Shown here: positions 7,595-16,100 of the stretch, piece by piece
Numbering within the stretch: the first letter of the stretch is position 1
Layout: each line of letters opens with the position of its first letter
Translations under genes and position numbers: made by a program
From: an uncultured Peptococcaceae bacterium
GTDB lineage: Bacteria; Bacillota; Peptococcia; Peptococcales; Peptococcaceae
Assembly (NCBI GenBank): GCA_934229395.1
Contig: CAKQDL010000029.1
Span: 1 to 23,278, forward strand
DNA length: 23,278 nucleotides
Reading direction: 5' to 3'
Notes under the pieces: generated by a model
Told to the model about the DNA's origin: nothing
The model's database searches: none
The model's input: the letters and a program-made list of their open reading frames with translations, nothing else

Positions 7595-7824
7595 GAAATG
7601 AGAAAAGACCATGGCGAAGAAAAAATCAAAAAGAAGAAACCAGCCAATAGAGGATCACGACCAGCAAGCGGCCTTGTAAAAGAGCTGGAAGAAGCCCTGC
7701 GCGCAATAGATTGCTGACCATTTTGAAAAAAGAATTCGGTTTTTCTAATGGGTATGAACGTTTCTTGATGTATTGTGTGGAATGGTTCATAGTTCCAGAG
7801 AAAATGTAGAATAAAACGCCGCGC
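7595..7824 (+). other. Gene-poor gap with short, protein-like ORF fragments
   Basis: No full gene is supported. Three short plus-strand frames overlap here. ATG 7598-7717 is a 39-codon Lys/Arg-rich ORF ending KELEEALRAIDC. ATG 7611-7679 is a 22-codon ORF starting MAKKKSKRRNQP. A frame with no convincing start, 7711-7809, reads LLTILKKEFGFSNGYERF then LMYCVEWFIVPEKM. None has a good SD. The last looks like real protein, so the stretch could be the remains of a frameshifted small gene. An open frame on the minus strand across the region has no family features. Treat as unassigned. Confidence 0.3.
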
Positions 7825-7856
7825 CGCTGTACAAGAGTCCGTTCTATTGTACAGCG
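7825..7856. promoter_or_regulatory. Operator-like perfect inverted repeat
   Basis: CGCTGTACAA (7825-7834) and its exact reverse complement TTGTACAGCG (7847-7856) flank a 12-nt spacer. The repeat covers the -35 position (about 7841-7846) of the promoter that follows, where a dimeric repressor or activator would act. The bound regulator is not known. As RNA it would lie upstream of the predicted transcript, so a DNA site is more likely than a hairpin. Confidence 0.6.
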
Positions 7857-7860
7857 ATTT

Positions 7861-7869
7861 TGTTATAAT
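7861..7869 (+). promoter_or_regulatory. Extended -10 promoter of the SseB-macro-HD gene
   Basis: TGTTATAAT contains a perfect TATAAT (7864-7869) preceded by TGn, an extended -10. No good -35 lies 16-18 nt upstream (GTTCTA at 7841-7846), which fits an extended -10 promoter or one needing an activator. Start of transcription would be near 7876, giving a leader of about 18 nt. Confidence 0.65.
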
Positions 7870-7893
7870 AGAAGCACGAAAGGAGTGCGGGTA

Positions 7894-9975
7894 ATGCATA
7901 ACGAAGAAAAAATGTCGCCCTTGGTGCGTGAGATTGTAGAGGCCATTGGGGCCTTATACACAGCGGGCCAGTGGAGCGCGGAAAATATTGACGTGATTTT
8001 AAAAAGCATAGAGCAGGCGCTCAAGGCTGGAGAAAAAATTTATGTGCCTGTAGAGTGGCCAGAAGAAGCCATTGAAATGGCCAAAGAAGGCGAGGAGAAT
8101 TTTATAGAACGGGTCAACGAAGCCGGCATTCACCCAATTTTTGACTCGCGCACCATCACCACCGATGACAACGAATACATGGTGGCCTTTACAAGCATGG
8201 AAGAAATGCTCCGTGGCACCGAGACCGACGTGCTAGAGATGCGCGTCGATTCTGCACTCGATTTGACCCTCGCAGGCCCTCATTTGAGCGGGCTCGTGAT
8301 CAATCCTTGGGGCGATTCTTTCCTTGTGCCCCTAGCGGCCATACGCGAGATGTTTGCCCATGCAGTCCAGAGAAGTTACGAAAATAGCCTAGAGATTGTA
8401 ACGGCAGACATCACCACTCTTGAGGTGGATGCCATAGTAAATGCCGCCAATAAATCCCTCCTAGGTGGCGGTGGCGTAGACGGCGCCATTCATCGCGCTG
8501 CTGGTGTGATGCTTTTGGAGGAATGCCGCACCTTGGGAGGGTGCGAAACAGGCCAAGCCAAGCTGACCCAGGGCTACAAGCTCCCGGCAAGCTACATCAT
8601 CCACACCGTAGGTCCAATTTACGAAGGAAAGCCTGAGGACGCCAAGCTCTTGCGCAGCTGTTATTGGCAGAGCCTAGAGGTGGCGCGCGAAAAGGGCCTC
8701 CATTCCATTGCCTTTCCGGCCATTTCCACAGGCGTCTATGGCTATCCCTTAGAGGCGGCCACCGGCATCGCCCTAAGCACGGTGCGCGATTGGCTCAAAA
8801 TTTATGCCGATTATGGCATGAAGGTCGTCATGGTCTGCTTTAACGAGGCCACAGAGGCTGTGTACCATGAGGTCGTAGCACGCATAGAGGAAAGAGAGGC
8901 CGCGCCAATAGCGGAGGATGCCGAGCGTCTTGAGCAGGCCATTCGCTTTGCCACCAAGCACCATTACGGCGCCGTGCGCAAGGGCACAAACCTGCCTTAC
9001 ATCATGCACCCTATGGAAACCATGCAAATTTTGGCCCATATGCACGCCGATAACAACCTCATGATTGCAGGAGTTCTCCACGATACCCTAGAGGACACCT
9101 CGGCTACCTTAGACGACATCATCACTCTTTTTGGTATTGATGTGGCGGCCCTTGTCTATAACCACACTGAGGACAAGAGCAAAACCTGGACAGAGCGTAA
9201 GAGCAAGAACCTCGCTCACATCTATTATGGCGACAAGCGCACACAAATGCTCAATTTGGCCGACAAAATCAGCAATCTGCGCAGTATGCATAGCGACGTG
9301 AAGGACAAGGGCGGCGATTTGTGGGCGCGCTTCAATGCGCCTTTGCATCAGCAGTCGTGGTATTATAGCCTGGCCAACGATATGCTCGCTGATTTGTCCG
9401 AAGAGGCGTTTTGTAAGGATGCCTACTGGGAAATGACACGCCTTTATAAGGAACTCTTTGTCATCTTTGCCAAGGACGAGGCGCAAGATGCCCTATATCA
9501 AGTGGCGGTGCACGGCGAGTGCTACAAGTTCCAAAAGGAGCATCCAAGATGGGAGGCCTCTGTAGCACCACCTGAAGAGGAAATCATCTTTGTTGAGCGC
9601 AAGGAGGTTGACGCTACAGCCGATGCCTGGAGTGAACTTTTTCTAGAAGCCCACGAAAAGGATCTCAAGCCAGCCCTCATAACCCTCTACGAGGACGCGC
9701 AAAAGATTCTTGTGATGACCATCGAAGAAGGCGCGCTGCGCCTCCTAGAGGAATGGCGCAACGAAGACGGCAGCTTTAACGAAGCACGTAGACACGTCTA
9801 CCAAATGGGCGAGGAAGAAATGCACACCTTCCTCTACGAGCTGCGTATGCACTATGGCACCCGCAAACGCCTCGCCACCATCCTCAAAAAAGCCTTCGGC
9901 CACGCCGACGGTGTCGCCTGCTTTATAGACTTTTTGAGCGAGATTGGCATGGAGAGCGAAAAAATAGAAGCATAA
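7894..9975 (+). CDS. SseB-like / macro domain / RSH-type HD hydrolase fusion protein
   Basis: The product is 693 aa from ATG 7894 (SD AAAGGAG, 8-nt gap; GTG 7885 overlaps the SD and is rejected). Residues about 30-157 resemble the SseB N-terminal domain (YMVAFTSMEEML, GLVINPWGDSFLVPL). Residues about 165-328 are a MacroD/YmdB-type macro domain with IVNAANKSLLGGGGVDGAIH, TGQAKLTQGYKLP, IIHTVGP and FPAISTGVYGYP, the residues needed to bind and hydrolyse ADP-ribose derivatives. Residues about 342-525 are an HD hydrolase like the (p)ppGpp hydrolase part of RelA/SpoT and Mesh1: AVRKGTNLPYIMHP, HDTLEDT (396-402) and LADKISNL (455-462) supply His, His-Asp and Asp metal ligands. Residues about 530-693 are acidic, mostly helical and unrecognised. 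No synthetase domain is present. It stands alone between terminators. The pathway is unknown. Confidence 0.85.
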   Translation: MHNEEKMSPLVREIVEAIGALYTAGQWSAENIDVILKSIEQALKAGEKIYVPVEWPEEAIEMAKEGEENFIERVNEAGIHPIFDSRTITTDDNEYMVAFTSMEEMLRGTETDVLEMRVDSALDLTLAGPHLSGLVINPWGDSFLVPLAAIREMFAHAVQRSYENSLEIVTADITTLEVDAIVNAANKSLLGGGGVDGAIHRAAGVMLLEECRTLGGCETGQAKLTQGYKLPASYIIHTVGPIYEGKPEDAKLLRSCYWQSLEVAREKGLHSIAFPAISTGVYGYPLEAATGIALSTVRDWLKIYADYGMKVVMVCFNEATEAVYHEVVARIEEREAAPIAEDAERLEQAIRFATKHHYGAVRKGTNLPYIMHPMETMQILAHMHADNNLMIAGVLHDTLEDTSATLDDIITLFGIDVAALVYNHTEDKSKTWTERKSKNLAHIYYGDKRTQMLNLADKISNLRSMHSDVKDKGGDLWARFNAPLHQQSWYYSLANDMLADLSEEAFCKDAYWEMTRLYKELFVIFAKDEAQDALYQVAVHGECYKFQKEHPRWEASVAPPEEEIIFVERKEVDATADAWSELFLEAHEKDLKPALITLYEDAQKILVMTIEEGALRLLEEWRNEDGSFNEARRHVYQMGEEEMHTFLYELRMHYGTRKRLATILKKAFGHADGVACFIDFLSEIGMESEKIEA

Positions 9976-9976
9976 A

Positions 9977-10008
9977 AAAGCAGCAACGGCGCGAACCGTT
10001 GCTGCTTT
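9977..10008. terminator. Bidirectional terminator between convergent genes
   Basis: AAAGCAGCAACGG (9977-9989) and CCGTTGCTGCTTT (9996-10008) form a perfect 13-bp stem with loop CGCGAA. A-rich sequence on the left gives a TTTTTT tract for minus-strand transcripts from amt. The right side gives TTTCTTC for the plus-strand macro-HD gene. Confidence 0.9.
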
Positions 10009-10015
10009 CTTCGTA

Positions 10016-11686
10016 TTAATGGCTTGTTTTATCTTGGAGGGCATCGTAGTCGGTTTCACCGGTGCGGATTTTGACGACGTTTTCTACATCGTAGACGAAA
10101 ATCTTACCGTCGCCGGCATCGCCTGTGTGGAGGGCCTTTTGTGCGGCGGCCACAACGAGCTCTGGAGAAATTTCAGAAACCACGATGTCAACCTGTACCT
10201 TAGGGAAGAAGTTCATGCTCATTTCAACACCACGGTACTGACCGGTTTTACCGAGCTGCTCGCCACAGCCCATAACATTGGTGACGGTCATGCCGGTCAC
10301 GCCCAAAGCGGCCATGGAGTTACGCAAGAGTGGAAAACGTTCTTCCTTGCAGATGATGGAAATCTTGGTGAGCTTTTTCCCTTCGCCTTTTGCTCTGGTT
10401 GGCTGATGAAGAGGGAACGGGGTAAGGGTGTGGACATTGATGCGTTCGCCTTGGTTGGCAATGGCAGCGCCAGGATAGGCTGGGAGGAAGTCGGCATAGG
10501 CAGAGGCCAAACCGTGTTCGGTGAGGTCAAGACCCATGATTTCTTCTTCGGCTGTAACGCGAAGGCCAATGGTGGCGTTGATGAGCTTAAAGACGATGGT
10601 CATAGCAATGGCGGTATAAAGAGCAATGGCACACACGCCAAGGCACTGGATGCCCAAGTGGGCCACGCTGCCGCCGTAGAGCAGACCGCTTTGGGTGTTA
10701 AAGAGACCATCGGCCACGGCCCCCCAAATACCGTTGATGCCGTGCACGCCAACGGCGCCGACAGGGTCATCAATATGGAGCTTAAAGTCGATGCATTCTA
10801 CAGCAAGCACGACCAGGACACCAGCCACAAGGCCAATGATGAGAGAGCCCAAGGCATCGACGGTGGCGCATGGTGCGGTGATGGCCACAAGGCCAGCCAA
10901 GGAGGCGTTCATGCACATGGATACGTCGGGCTTGCCGCTGCGCATCCATGTGAATACCATGCAGGCAAAGGTAGCGGCTGCTGGAGCGATGGCGGTGTTG
11001 GCCAAAATTTGCGCCAGCTGGGTGCCATCGGCAGCTGCAGCGCCGTTAAAGCCGTACCAGCAGAACCAAAGGATGAAACAGCCCAAGGCGCCCAAGGTGA
11101 GGGAGTGACCAGCGATGGCGTTTACATGGATGCCACCGCTTTTGTCCTTGGTGTACTTCCCAAGACGAGGCCCCAAGATGGCTGCACCGATGAGAGCAGA
11201 AATACCACCCACCATGTGAATAACACTGGAACCAGCAAAATCTACAAAGCCTAGGTTAAAGAGCCAGCCTTGGCTGTTCCATACCCAACCGGCTTCGATT
11301 GGATACACAATGGCGCTTATTACTGCCGAGTAAATGCAGTAAGAAGAAAACTTGGTACGTTCAGCCATGGCACCGGAAACGATGGTCGCTGCAGTGGCAC
11401 AAAATACGAGCTGAAAAAAGAAGTTCGACCAGTTGAAATTGTAGTAATCGGTGAAGAGCTGATACTCAGGCAGCCCAATCAGGCCAAAGAAATAATTTTC
11501 GCTGTTCATGATGCCGTAGCCCAAGAACATAAAGACCAAGGTACCGATGCAGAAATCCATGAGATTTTTCATAATAATATTACCGGCGTTCTTCGCTCTG
11601 GTGAATCCCGTTTCTACCATTGCAAAGCCACATTGCATGAAAAACACCATACAAGCGCCGATTAAGTACCATACTGACATATCCAT
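10016..11686 (-). CDS. amt: Ammonium transporter with fused C-terminal P-II domain
   Basis: This 556-aa protein is an Amt channel (about 1-410, around 11 membrane helices) joined by a linker (about 411-437) to a complete P-II signal protein (about 438-556). Amt marks are VETGFTRAKNAGNI, DFAGSSVIHMVGG (Asp149, His157) and VHGINGIWGA (His315), matching the recruitment Asp and twin pore His of E. coli AmtB. The P-II part keeps VTGMTVTNVMGCGEQLG with Gln477 (GlnB Gln39), FFPKV with Lys496 (Lys58), TGDAGDGKIFVYDV and KIRTGE, so ATP and 2-oxoglutarate binding are plausible. The T-loop Tyr51 of GlnB is Met489 (RGVEM), so control by uridylylation at that site is not possible. SD GGGAGG precedes ATG 11686. 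It lies downstream of gltD, behind its own promoter and a terminator-like leader hairpin. Confidence 0.93.
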   Translation of the reverse strand: MDMSVWYLIGACMVFFMQCGFAMVETGFTRAKNAGNIIMKNLMDFCIGTLVFMFLGYGIMNSENYFFGLIGLPEYQLFTDYYNFNWSNFFFQLVFCATAATIVSGAMAERTKFSSYCIYSAVISAIVYPIEAGWVWNSQGWLFNLGFVDFAGSSVIHMVGGISALIGAAILGPRLGKYTKDKSGGIHVNAIAGHSLTLGALGCFILWFCWYGFNGAAAADGTQLAQILANTAIAPAAATFACMVFTWMRSGKPDVSMCMNASLAGLVAITAPCATVDALGSLIIGLVAGVLVVLAVECIDFKLHIDDPVGAVGVHGINGIWGAVADGLFNTQSGLLYGGSVAHLGIQCLGVCAIALYTAIAMTIVFKLINATIGLRVTAEEEIMGLDLTEHGLASAYADFLPAYPGAAIANQGERINVHTLTPFPLHQPTRAKGEGKKLTKISIICKEERFPLLRNSMAALGVTGMTVTNVMGCGEQLGKTGQYRGVEMSMNFFPKVQVDIVVSEISPELVVAAAQKALHTGDAGDGKIFVYDVENVVKIRTGETDYDALQDKTSH

Positions 11687-11704
11687 TTTTGATTCCTCCC
11701 TTTC

Positions 11705-11757
11705 AAATAAAAAAAGGCAAGGATGCGAGAGCGTTTTTCTCTGGCATCCTTGCCTTT
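11705..11757 (-). terminator. Strong terminator in the gltD-amt gap, inside the predicted amt leader
   Basis: On the minus strand the arms 11744-11757 and 11713-11726 are perfectly complementary over 14 bp, with an inner AGAG/CTCT helix. They are followed by TTTTTTTATTT (to 11705). It can end the gltBD transcript 50 nt after the gltD stop. It also lies downstream of the amt promoter (11769-11797) and only about 20 nt before the amt SD, so transcripts from that promoter must pass it. Confidence 0.85.
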
Positions 11758-11768
11758 AATATGGTAGT

Positions 11769-11797
11769 AGTTTAACGCCAAAAAGCTAGCGTGTCAA
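11769..11797 (-). promoter_or_regulatory. amt promoter
   Basis: On the minus strand TTGACA (11792-11797) and TAAACT (11769-11774) are spaced exactly 17 nt. Predicted start is near 11762, about 5 nt before the terminator hairpin. There is no room for another promoter between the hairpin and the amt start. The -10 and the 11-nt gap to the hairpin match the gltB promoter. Confidence 0.75.
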
Positions 11798-11806
11798 TAG
11801 AGATTT

Positions 11807-13189
11807 TTATGAAAGATTGGTGTAGCCGTTCAAGTAGGCGTCCACACGCGCTGCAGCGCCCTGGCCTTCGCTGATGGCCAAGACAACAAGGGAGGCGCCG
11901 CGGCGCATATCCCCACAGGCAAACACCTTTTCCACATTGGTGGAAAAATTTTCATCTCCGGCGGTGCGCACGTGCTCTACGCTGAAGGCCGCGCAAACGT
12001 CGTCTGCGCAGCCGGCAAAGCCAGTGGCGGCAAGAAGGAGGGTGCAAGGCAGTTGCTCGCCTTGGGTGGTGATGACGGCGCTGAGGCGGGTTTCCTTGTC
12101 GCAAACAAGTTCAGCAACCTCTACAGAGAAATGGCGAGGATCCTCGCCCATAAGGGCCTGGGCCTCTTCCTGACCATAGGCTTGAGGCAAGGTGCCATCC
12201 ACCAAATAATCCTCTTTTTTGCGGCGCACGAGCTGGCGCACGCTCTTAGCTCCTTGTCTGAGGGCGCTGGCCACGCAGTCGGTGGCGGTGTCGCCGGTGC
12301 CAATCACAATCACGTCCTTGCCTTGGGCAGAAGGGATGGGGGTGGTGAGGTTAAATTGCTCGCGCTCCACCGTGGCTTTGAGGTAATCGGTGGCGTAGTA
12401 GAAGCCCTTGATACCCTTTGTAGCGAAGGCCACTGGGCGTGGCTCGCTGGCCCCGCAGCAAAGAACCACGGCGTCAAAATCATGCAGGAGGCCTTGGGCC
12501 ACAGCTTTTTGGCTGGCGTCGGTGTTGGTGAGAAAACGCACCCCTTCCTCGCGCATCAGCGCCACGCGACGTGCCACAATGTCCTTTGGCAGCTTCATAT
12601 TTGGGATGCCGTAGGTGAGGAGGCCGCCAGCCTCAAGGTTTTTCTCAATTATGGTGACCTCGTGTCCGCGGTGGTTTAAGGTATCGGCACAGGCTAGGCC
12701 AGCTGGGCCCGCGCCCACAACGGCCACAGTTTTTCCCGAGCGGTGGCTAGGCACTCTAGGCGTCATTAAGCCGCTAGCAAAGGCCGCCTCAATAATGGCC
12801 AGCTCGTTGTCGTGGATGGTCACGCTGTCGCCATAGATGCCACAGATGCAGGCTGCCTCACAAGGCGCTGGGCAGACGCGACCGGTAAATTCTGGAAAAT
12901 TGTTGGTGCTCAAAAGGCGCGTCAGAGCATGGCCTTCCTTGCCCAAATAAAGCATATCGTTCCATTCGGGAATGAGGTTGTGGAGCGGGCAGCCAAAGAG
13001 CTTGCCCTCCCATTCCATTCCGCTTTGGCAATAAGGCACGCCGCAGTTCATGCAGCGCCCAGCTTGGGTGTGGCGGGCCTCATCTGTTAGAGGAAGGGTA
13101 AAGGGTGCCCAATCATGCACGCGGTCAATAGCGGCGCGGTGACCCACATCACGGCGCACATCATCTAAAAATCCTGTTGGTTTTCCCAT
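11807..13189 (-). CDS. gltD: Glutamate synthase (NADPH) small subunit
   Basis: GltD takes electrons from NAD(P)H through FAD and passes them via 4Fe-4S clusters to GltB. The 460-aa product begins with an adrenodoxin-reductase-like iron-sulfur domain: CMNCGVPYC (Cys46, 49, 54), GCPLHNLIPEWN (Cys67) and CPAPCEAAC (Cys106, 110, 114). The FAD Rossmann motif VAVVGAGPAGLACA lies at about 155-168, the NAD(P)H motif VIVIGTGDTATDC at about 295, and the closing FACGDMRRG binds FAD. ATG 13189 is 2 nt past the gltB stop, with GGAGGG inside the end of gltB, so the pair is translationally coupled. Length is close to the usual 450-490 aa. A promoter for amt begins only about 10 nt before its end region on the downstream side. 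Confidence 0.96.
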   Translation of the reverse strand: MGKPTGFLDDVRRDVGHRAAIDRVHDWAPFTLPLTDEARHTQAGRCMNCGVPYCQSGMEWEGKLFGCPLHNLIPEWNDMLYLGKEGHALTRLLSTNNFPEFTGRVCPAPCEAACICGIYGDSVTIHDNELAIIEAAFASGLMTPRVPSHRSGKTVAVVGAGPAGLACADTLNHRGHEVTIIEKNLEAGGLLTYGIPNMKLPKDIVARRVALMREEGVRFLTNTDASQKAVAQGLLHDFDAVVLCCGASEPRPVAFATKGIKGFYYATDYLKATVEREQFNLTTPIPSAQGKDVIVIGTGDTATDCVASALRQGAKSVRQLVRRKKEDYLVDGTLPQAYGQEEAQALMGEDPRHFSVEVAELVCDKETRLSAVITTQGEQLPCTLLLAATGFAGCADDVCAAFSVEHVRTAGDENFSTNVEKVFACGDMRRGASLVVLAISEGQGAAARVDAYLNGYTNLS

Positions 13190-13191
13190 GA

Positions 13192-16100
13192 TTAACCCTC
13201 CTTCACATTTACGCTGGCGTAGAAGGCTTCAATTTCTGCCTGCTCGCGCGTAAGGCCTTTTTCTTCAAATTGTGCAATGGCACTGAGCATTTTTTGGTAG
13301 TCCTTCGGCATGACCTTCTTAAAGCATGGAATGTAGGACGAGAAGGCCGCCAAAATGCGCTTACCCAAGCTAGAACCGGTGGCGGCAACGTGCTCTTCAA
13401 TGAGGGCACGCAAACGCTCAATATCGTGGCTTTGGGTGAGCTCGTCAATAAGCACCTGTTCCTTGTTGAGACGCAAATAAAAGTCGTGCTTTTCGTCCAA
13501 CACATAGGCCACGCCGCCGCTCATGCCGGCAGCAAAGTTTTTGCCAGTAGGGCCCAAAATAACCACACAGCCGCCGGTCATATATTCCAGCCCGTGGTCG
13601 CCCACGCCTTCTACCACAGCAACAGCGCCAGAATTGCGCACGCAGAAGCGCTCACCGGCCATACCGTTGATGAATGCCTTGCCGCTTGTGGCGCCATAAA
13701 GGGCCACATTACCAGCGATGATGTTTTTTTCGGCCTCAAAGGTGCTGGCCTTTGGCGGATACACAATGAGCTTGCCGCCAGAAAGCCCCTTGCCAAAGCC
13801 GTCGTTCACGTCGCCTTCAAGGCGCAGGGTCAGTCCTTTTGGAATAAAGGCGCCAAAGGATTGACCGCCACCGCCAGTGGCAGAAATCACGTAGCTGTCT
13901 TCGGGTAGACTACTACCGCATTGGCGCGCAATTTCGGCGCCAAAGAGGGTGCCAAAGGCGCGATCGGTCGAGGACACGGCCACAGAGAGCTTACCAGTGC
14001 GGTCCTTTTTGAGGCTCTTGGCGAGCTTTTTAGAGAGGACGGCCACATCCTTTGTGGTATCGAGATGGAAGTTGAAGCTCGCGCCGTTGTAGTGCGGCAC
14101 AGCATCACCAAATGGGTTGTCGAGAAGCTGCTCCAAGCGCAGGGTTTCGGCGCGGTGGGTGATGAGGTTTTTGCGCATGGCGAGCAAATCACTGCGGCCC
14201 ACCAATTCATCCACCGTGCGCACGCCGAGTTTGGCCATGTATTCGCGCAGCTCTTGGGCAATAAAATGCATAAAGTTCACCACATACTCAGGCTTGCCGC
14301 TAAAGCGCGCGCAGAGGCTTGGGTTTTGGGTAGCAATGCCAGCCGGGCAGGTGTCGAGGTAGCACACGCGCATCATGCAGCAGCCTAGGGCCACAAGAGG
14401 CGCTGTGGCAAAGCCGAATTCCTCGGCCCCGAGCATACAAGCAATGGCCACATCGCGCCCAGTCATGAGCTTGCCATCGGTTTCCAAAATGACCTGGGAG
14501 CGCAAATCGTTTTGAATGAGGGTTTGATGGGCTTCAGCAAGGCCGATTTCCCACGGCATACCGGCACCTTGGATGGCGTTCTTTGGTGCAGCGCCTGTGC
14601 CGCCATCGTGGCCAGAAATCAGTACCACTTGGGCGCCAGCCTTGGCCACACCAGCCGCAACGGTACCAACGCCAGCCTCACTCACAAGCTTGACACTGAT
14701 GCGGGCATCGCGGTTGGCATTTTTTAAATCGTAAATCAGCTGGGCAAGGTCTTCAATGGAATAAATATCGTGGTGCGGTGGTGGCGAAATCAGCCCCACA
14801 CCAGGGGTGGAATGACGGGCGCGAGCAATCCAAGGATACACCTTATTGGCTGGCAGATGGCCGCCTTCACCAGGCTTGGCCCCTTGCGCCAGCTTGATTT
14901 GGATTTCTTGGGCACTGAGCAAATACTCCAGCGTCACGCCAAAGCGGCCTGAGGCCACCTGCTTGATGGCCGAGCAGCGCTCGTCGTGCAAACGTTCAGG
15001 ATTTTCGCCGCCTTCGCCAGAGTTAGACTTGCCACCAATGCGGTTCATGGCAATGGCCAGGCATTCGTGGGCGTCTTTTGAAATAGAGCCGTAGCTCATG
15101 GCGCCTGTTTTAAAGCGGCGGACAATGCTTTCCACGCTTTCTACCTCACCGAGAGGCACGCCGCCCTTTTCGTCGTAGCGGAAGGCCAAGAGGCCGCGCA
15201 GGGTGTGGGGCTTTTCGGCAAAATCCACTAGCTTGGTGTAGTCCTTAAAGACTTGGTAATCGCCTTCGCGGGTGGCCTTTTGCAAAAGCAAAATGGTACG
15301 TGGGTTGTACATATGGTCCTCTTTGTCAGAGCCCGAGCGCAAACGCAGGCTACCCGAGGAACGTAGCGCCGTTTGGGTATCTAGGCCCAAAGGATCAAAG
15401 CCCAGGTTATGGTTCCATTCCACGCCTTCGGCAATTTCAGCAAGGCCAATGCCCTCGACGCGACTGGACGTGTTGGTGAAGTAGCTGTTCACGACCTCGC
15501 TGCAAATGCCAAGACATTCAAAAATTTGCGCAGCGTGGTAGGATTGGAGGGTAGAAATCCCCATTTTGGAAGCAATTTTTACAATGCCGTGCAAGATGGC
15601 GTTGTTGTAATCGTTCACAGCCGTGGTTGGGTCCTTGTCCAAAAGGCCCGTTGTGACCATTTCCTCTACACATTCTTGAGCGAGATAAGGGTTGATGGCC
15701 TGGGCACCGTAGCCCAAAAGGGTGGCAAAATGATGCACATCGCGCGGCTCGGCGCTTTCCAAAATAAGAGAAAGGGCCGTGCGTTTTTTGGTGCGCACCA
15801 AATATTGCTCCAAGGCACTCACAGCGAGGAGGGATGGAATGGCCACATGGTTTTCATCCACGCCGCGGTCCGAGAGAATGAGAATGTTGGCGCCGTTTTT
15901 GTAGGCGCGGTCGACCGAGATGAAGAGGCGGTTTAAGGCGTTTTCCAAAGAAGCACCCTTATAATACAGAATAGAGAGAGTTTCCACCTTAAAGCCCTTG
16001 CGTTCCATGTGGCGCAGCTTCATCAAATCCAAGGAGGTGAGAATAGGGTTTTGAATTTGCAGCACGCGGCAGTTTTGGGCCTCTTCACGCAGAATGTTGC

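Noticed and set aside
7573..7899. 108-codon frame on the minus strand in the gap before the fusion gene
   Set aside because: It runs back through the cysS terminator and the operator-like repeat, has no SD and no recognisable features.
10019..11254. 411-codon open frame on the plus strand
   Set aside because: Antisense to the amt gene, with no SD, promoter or domain pattern.
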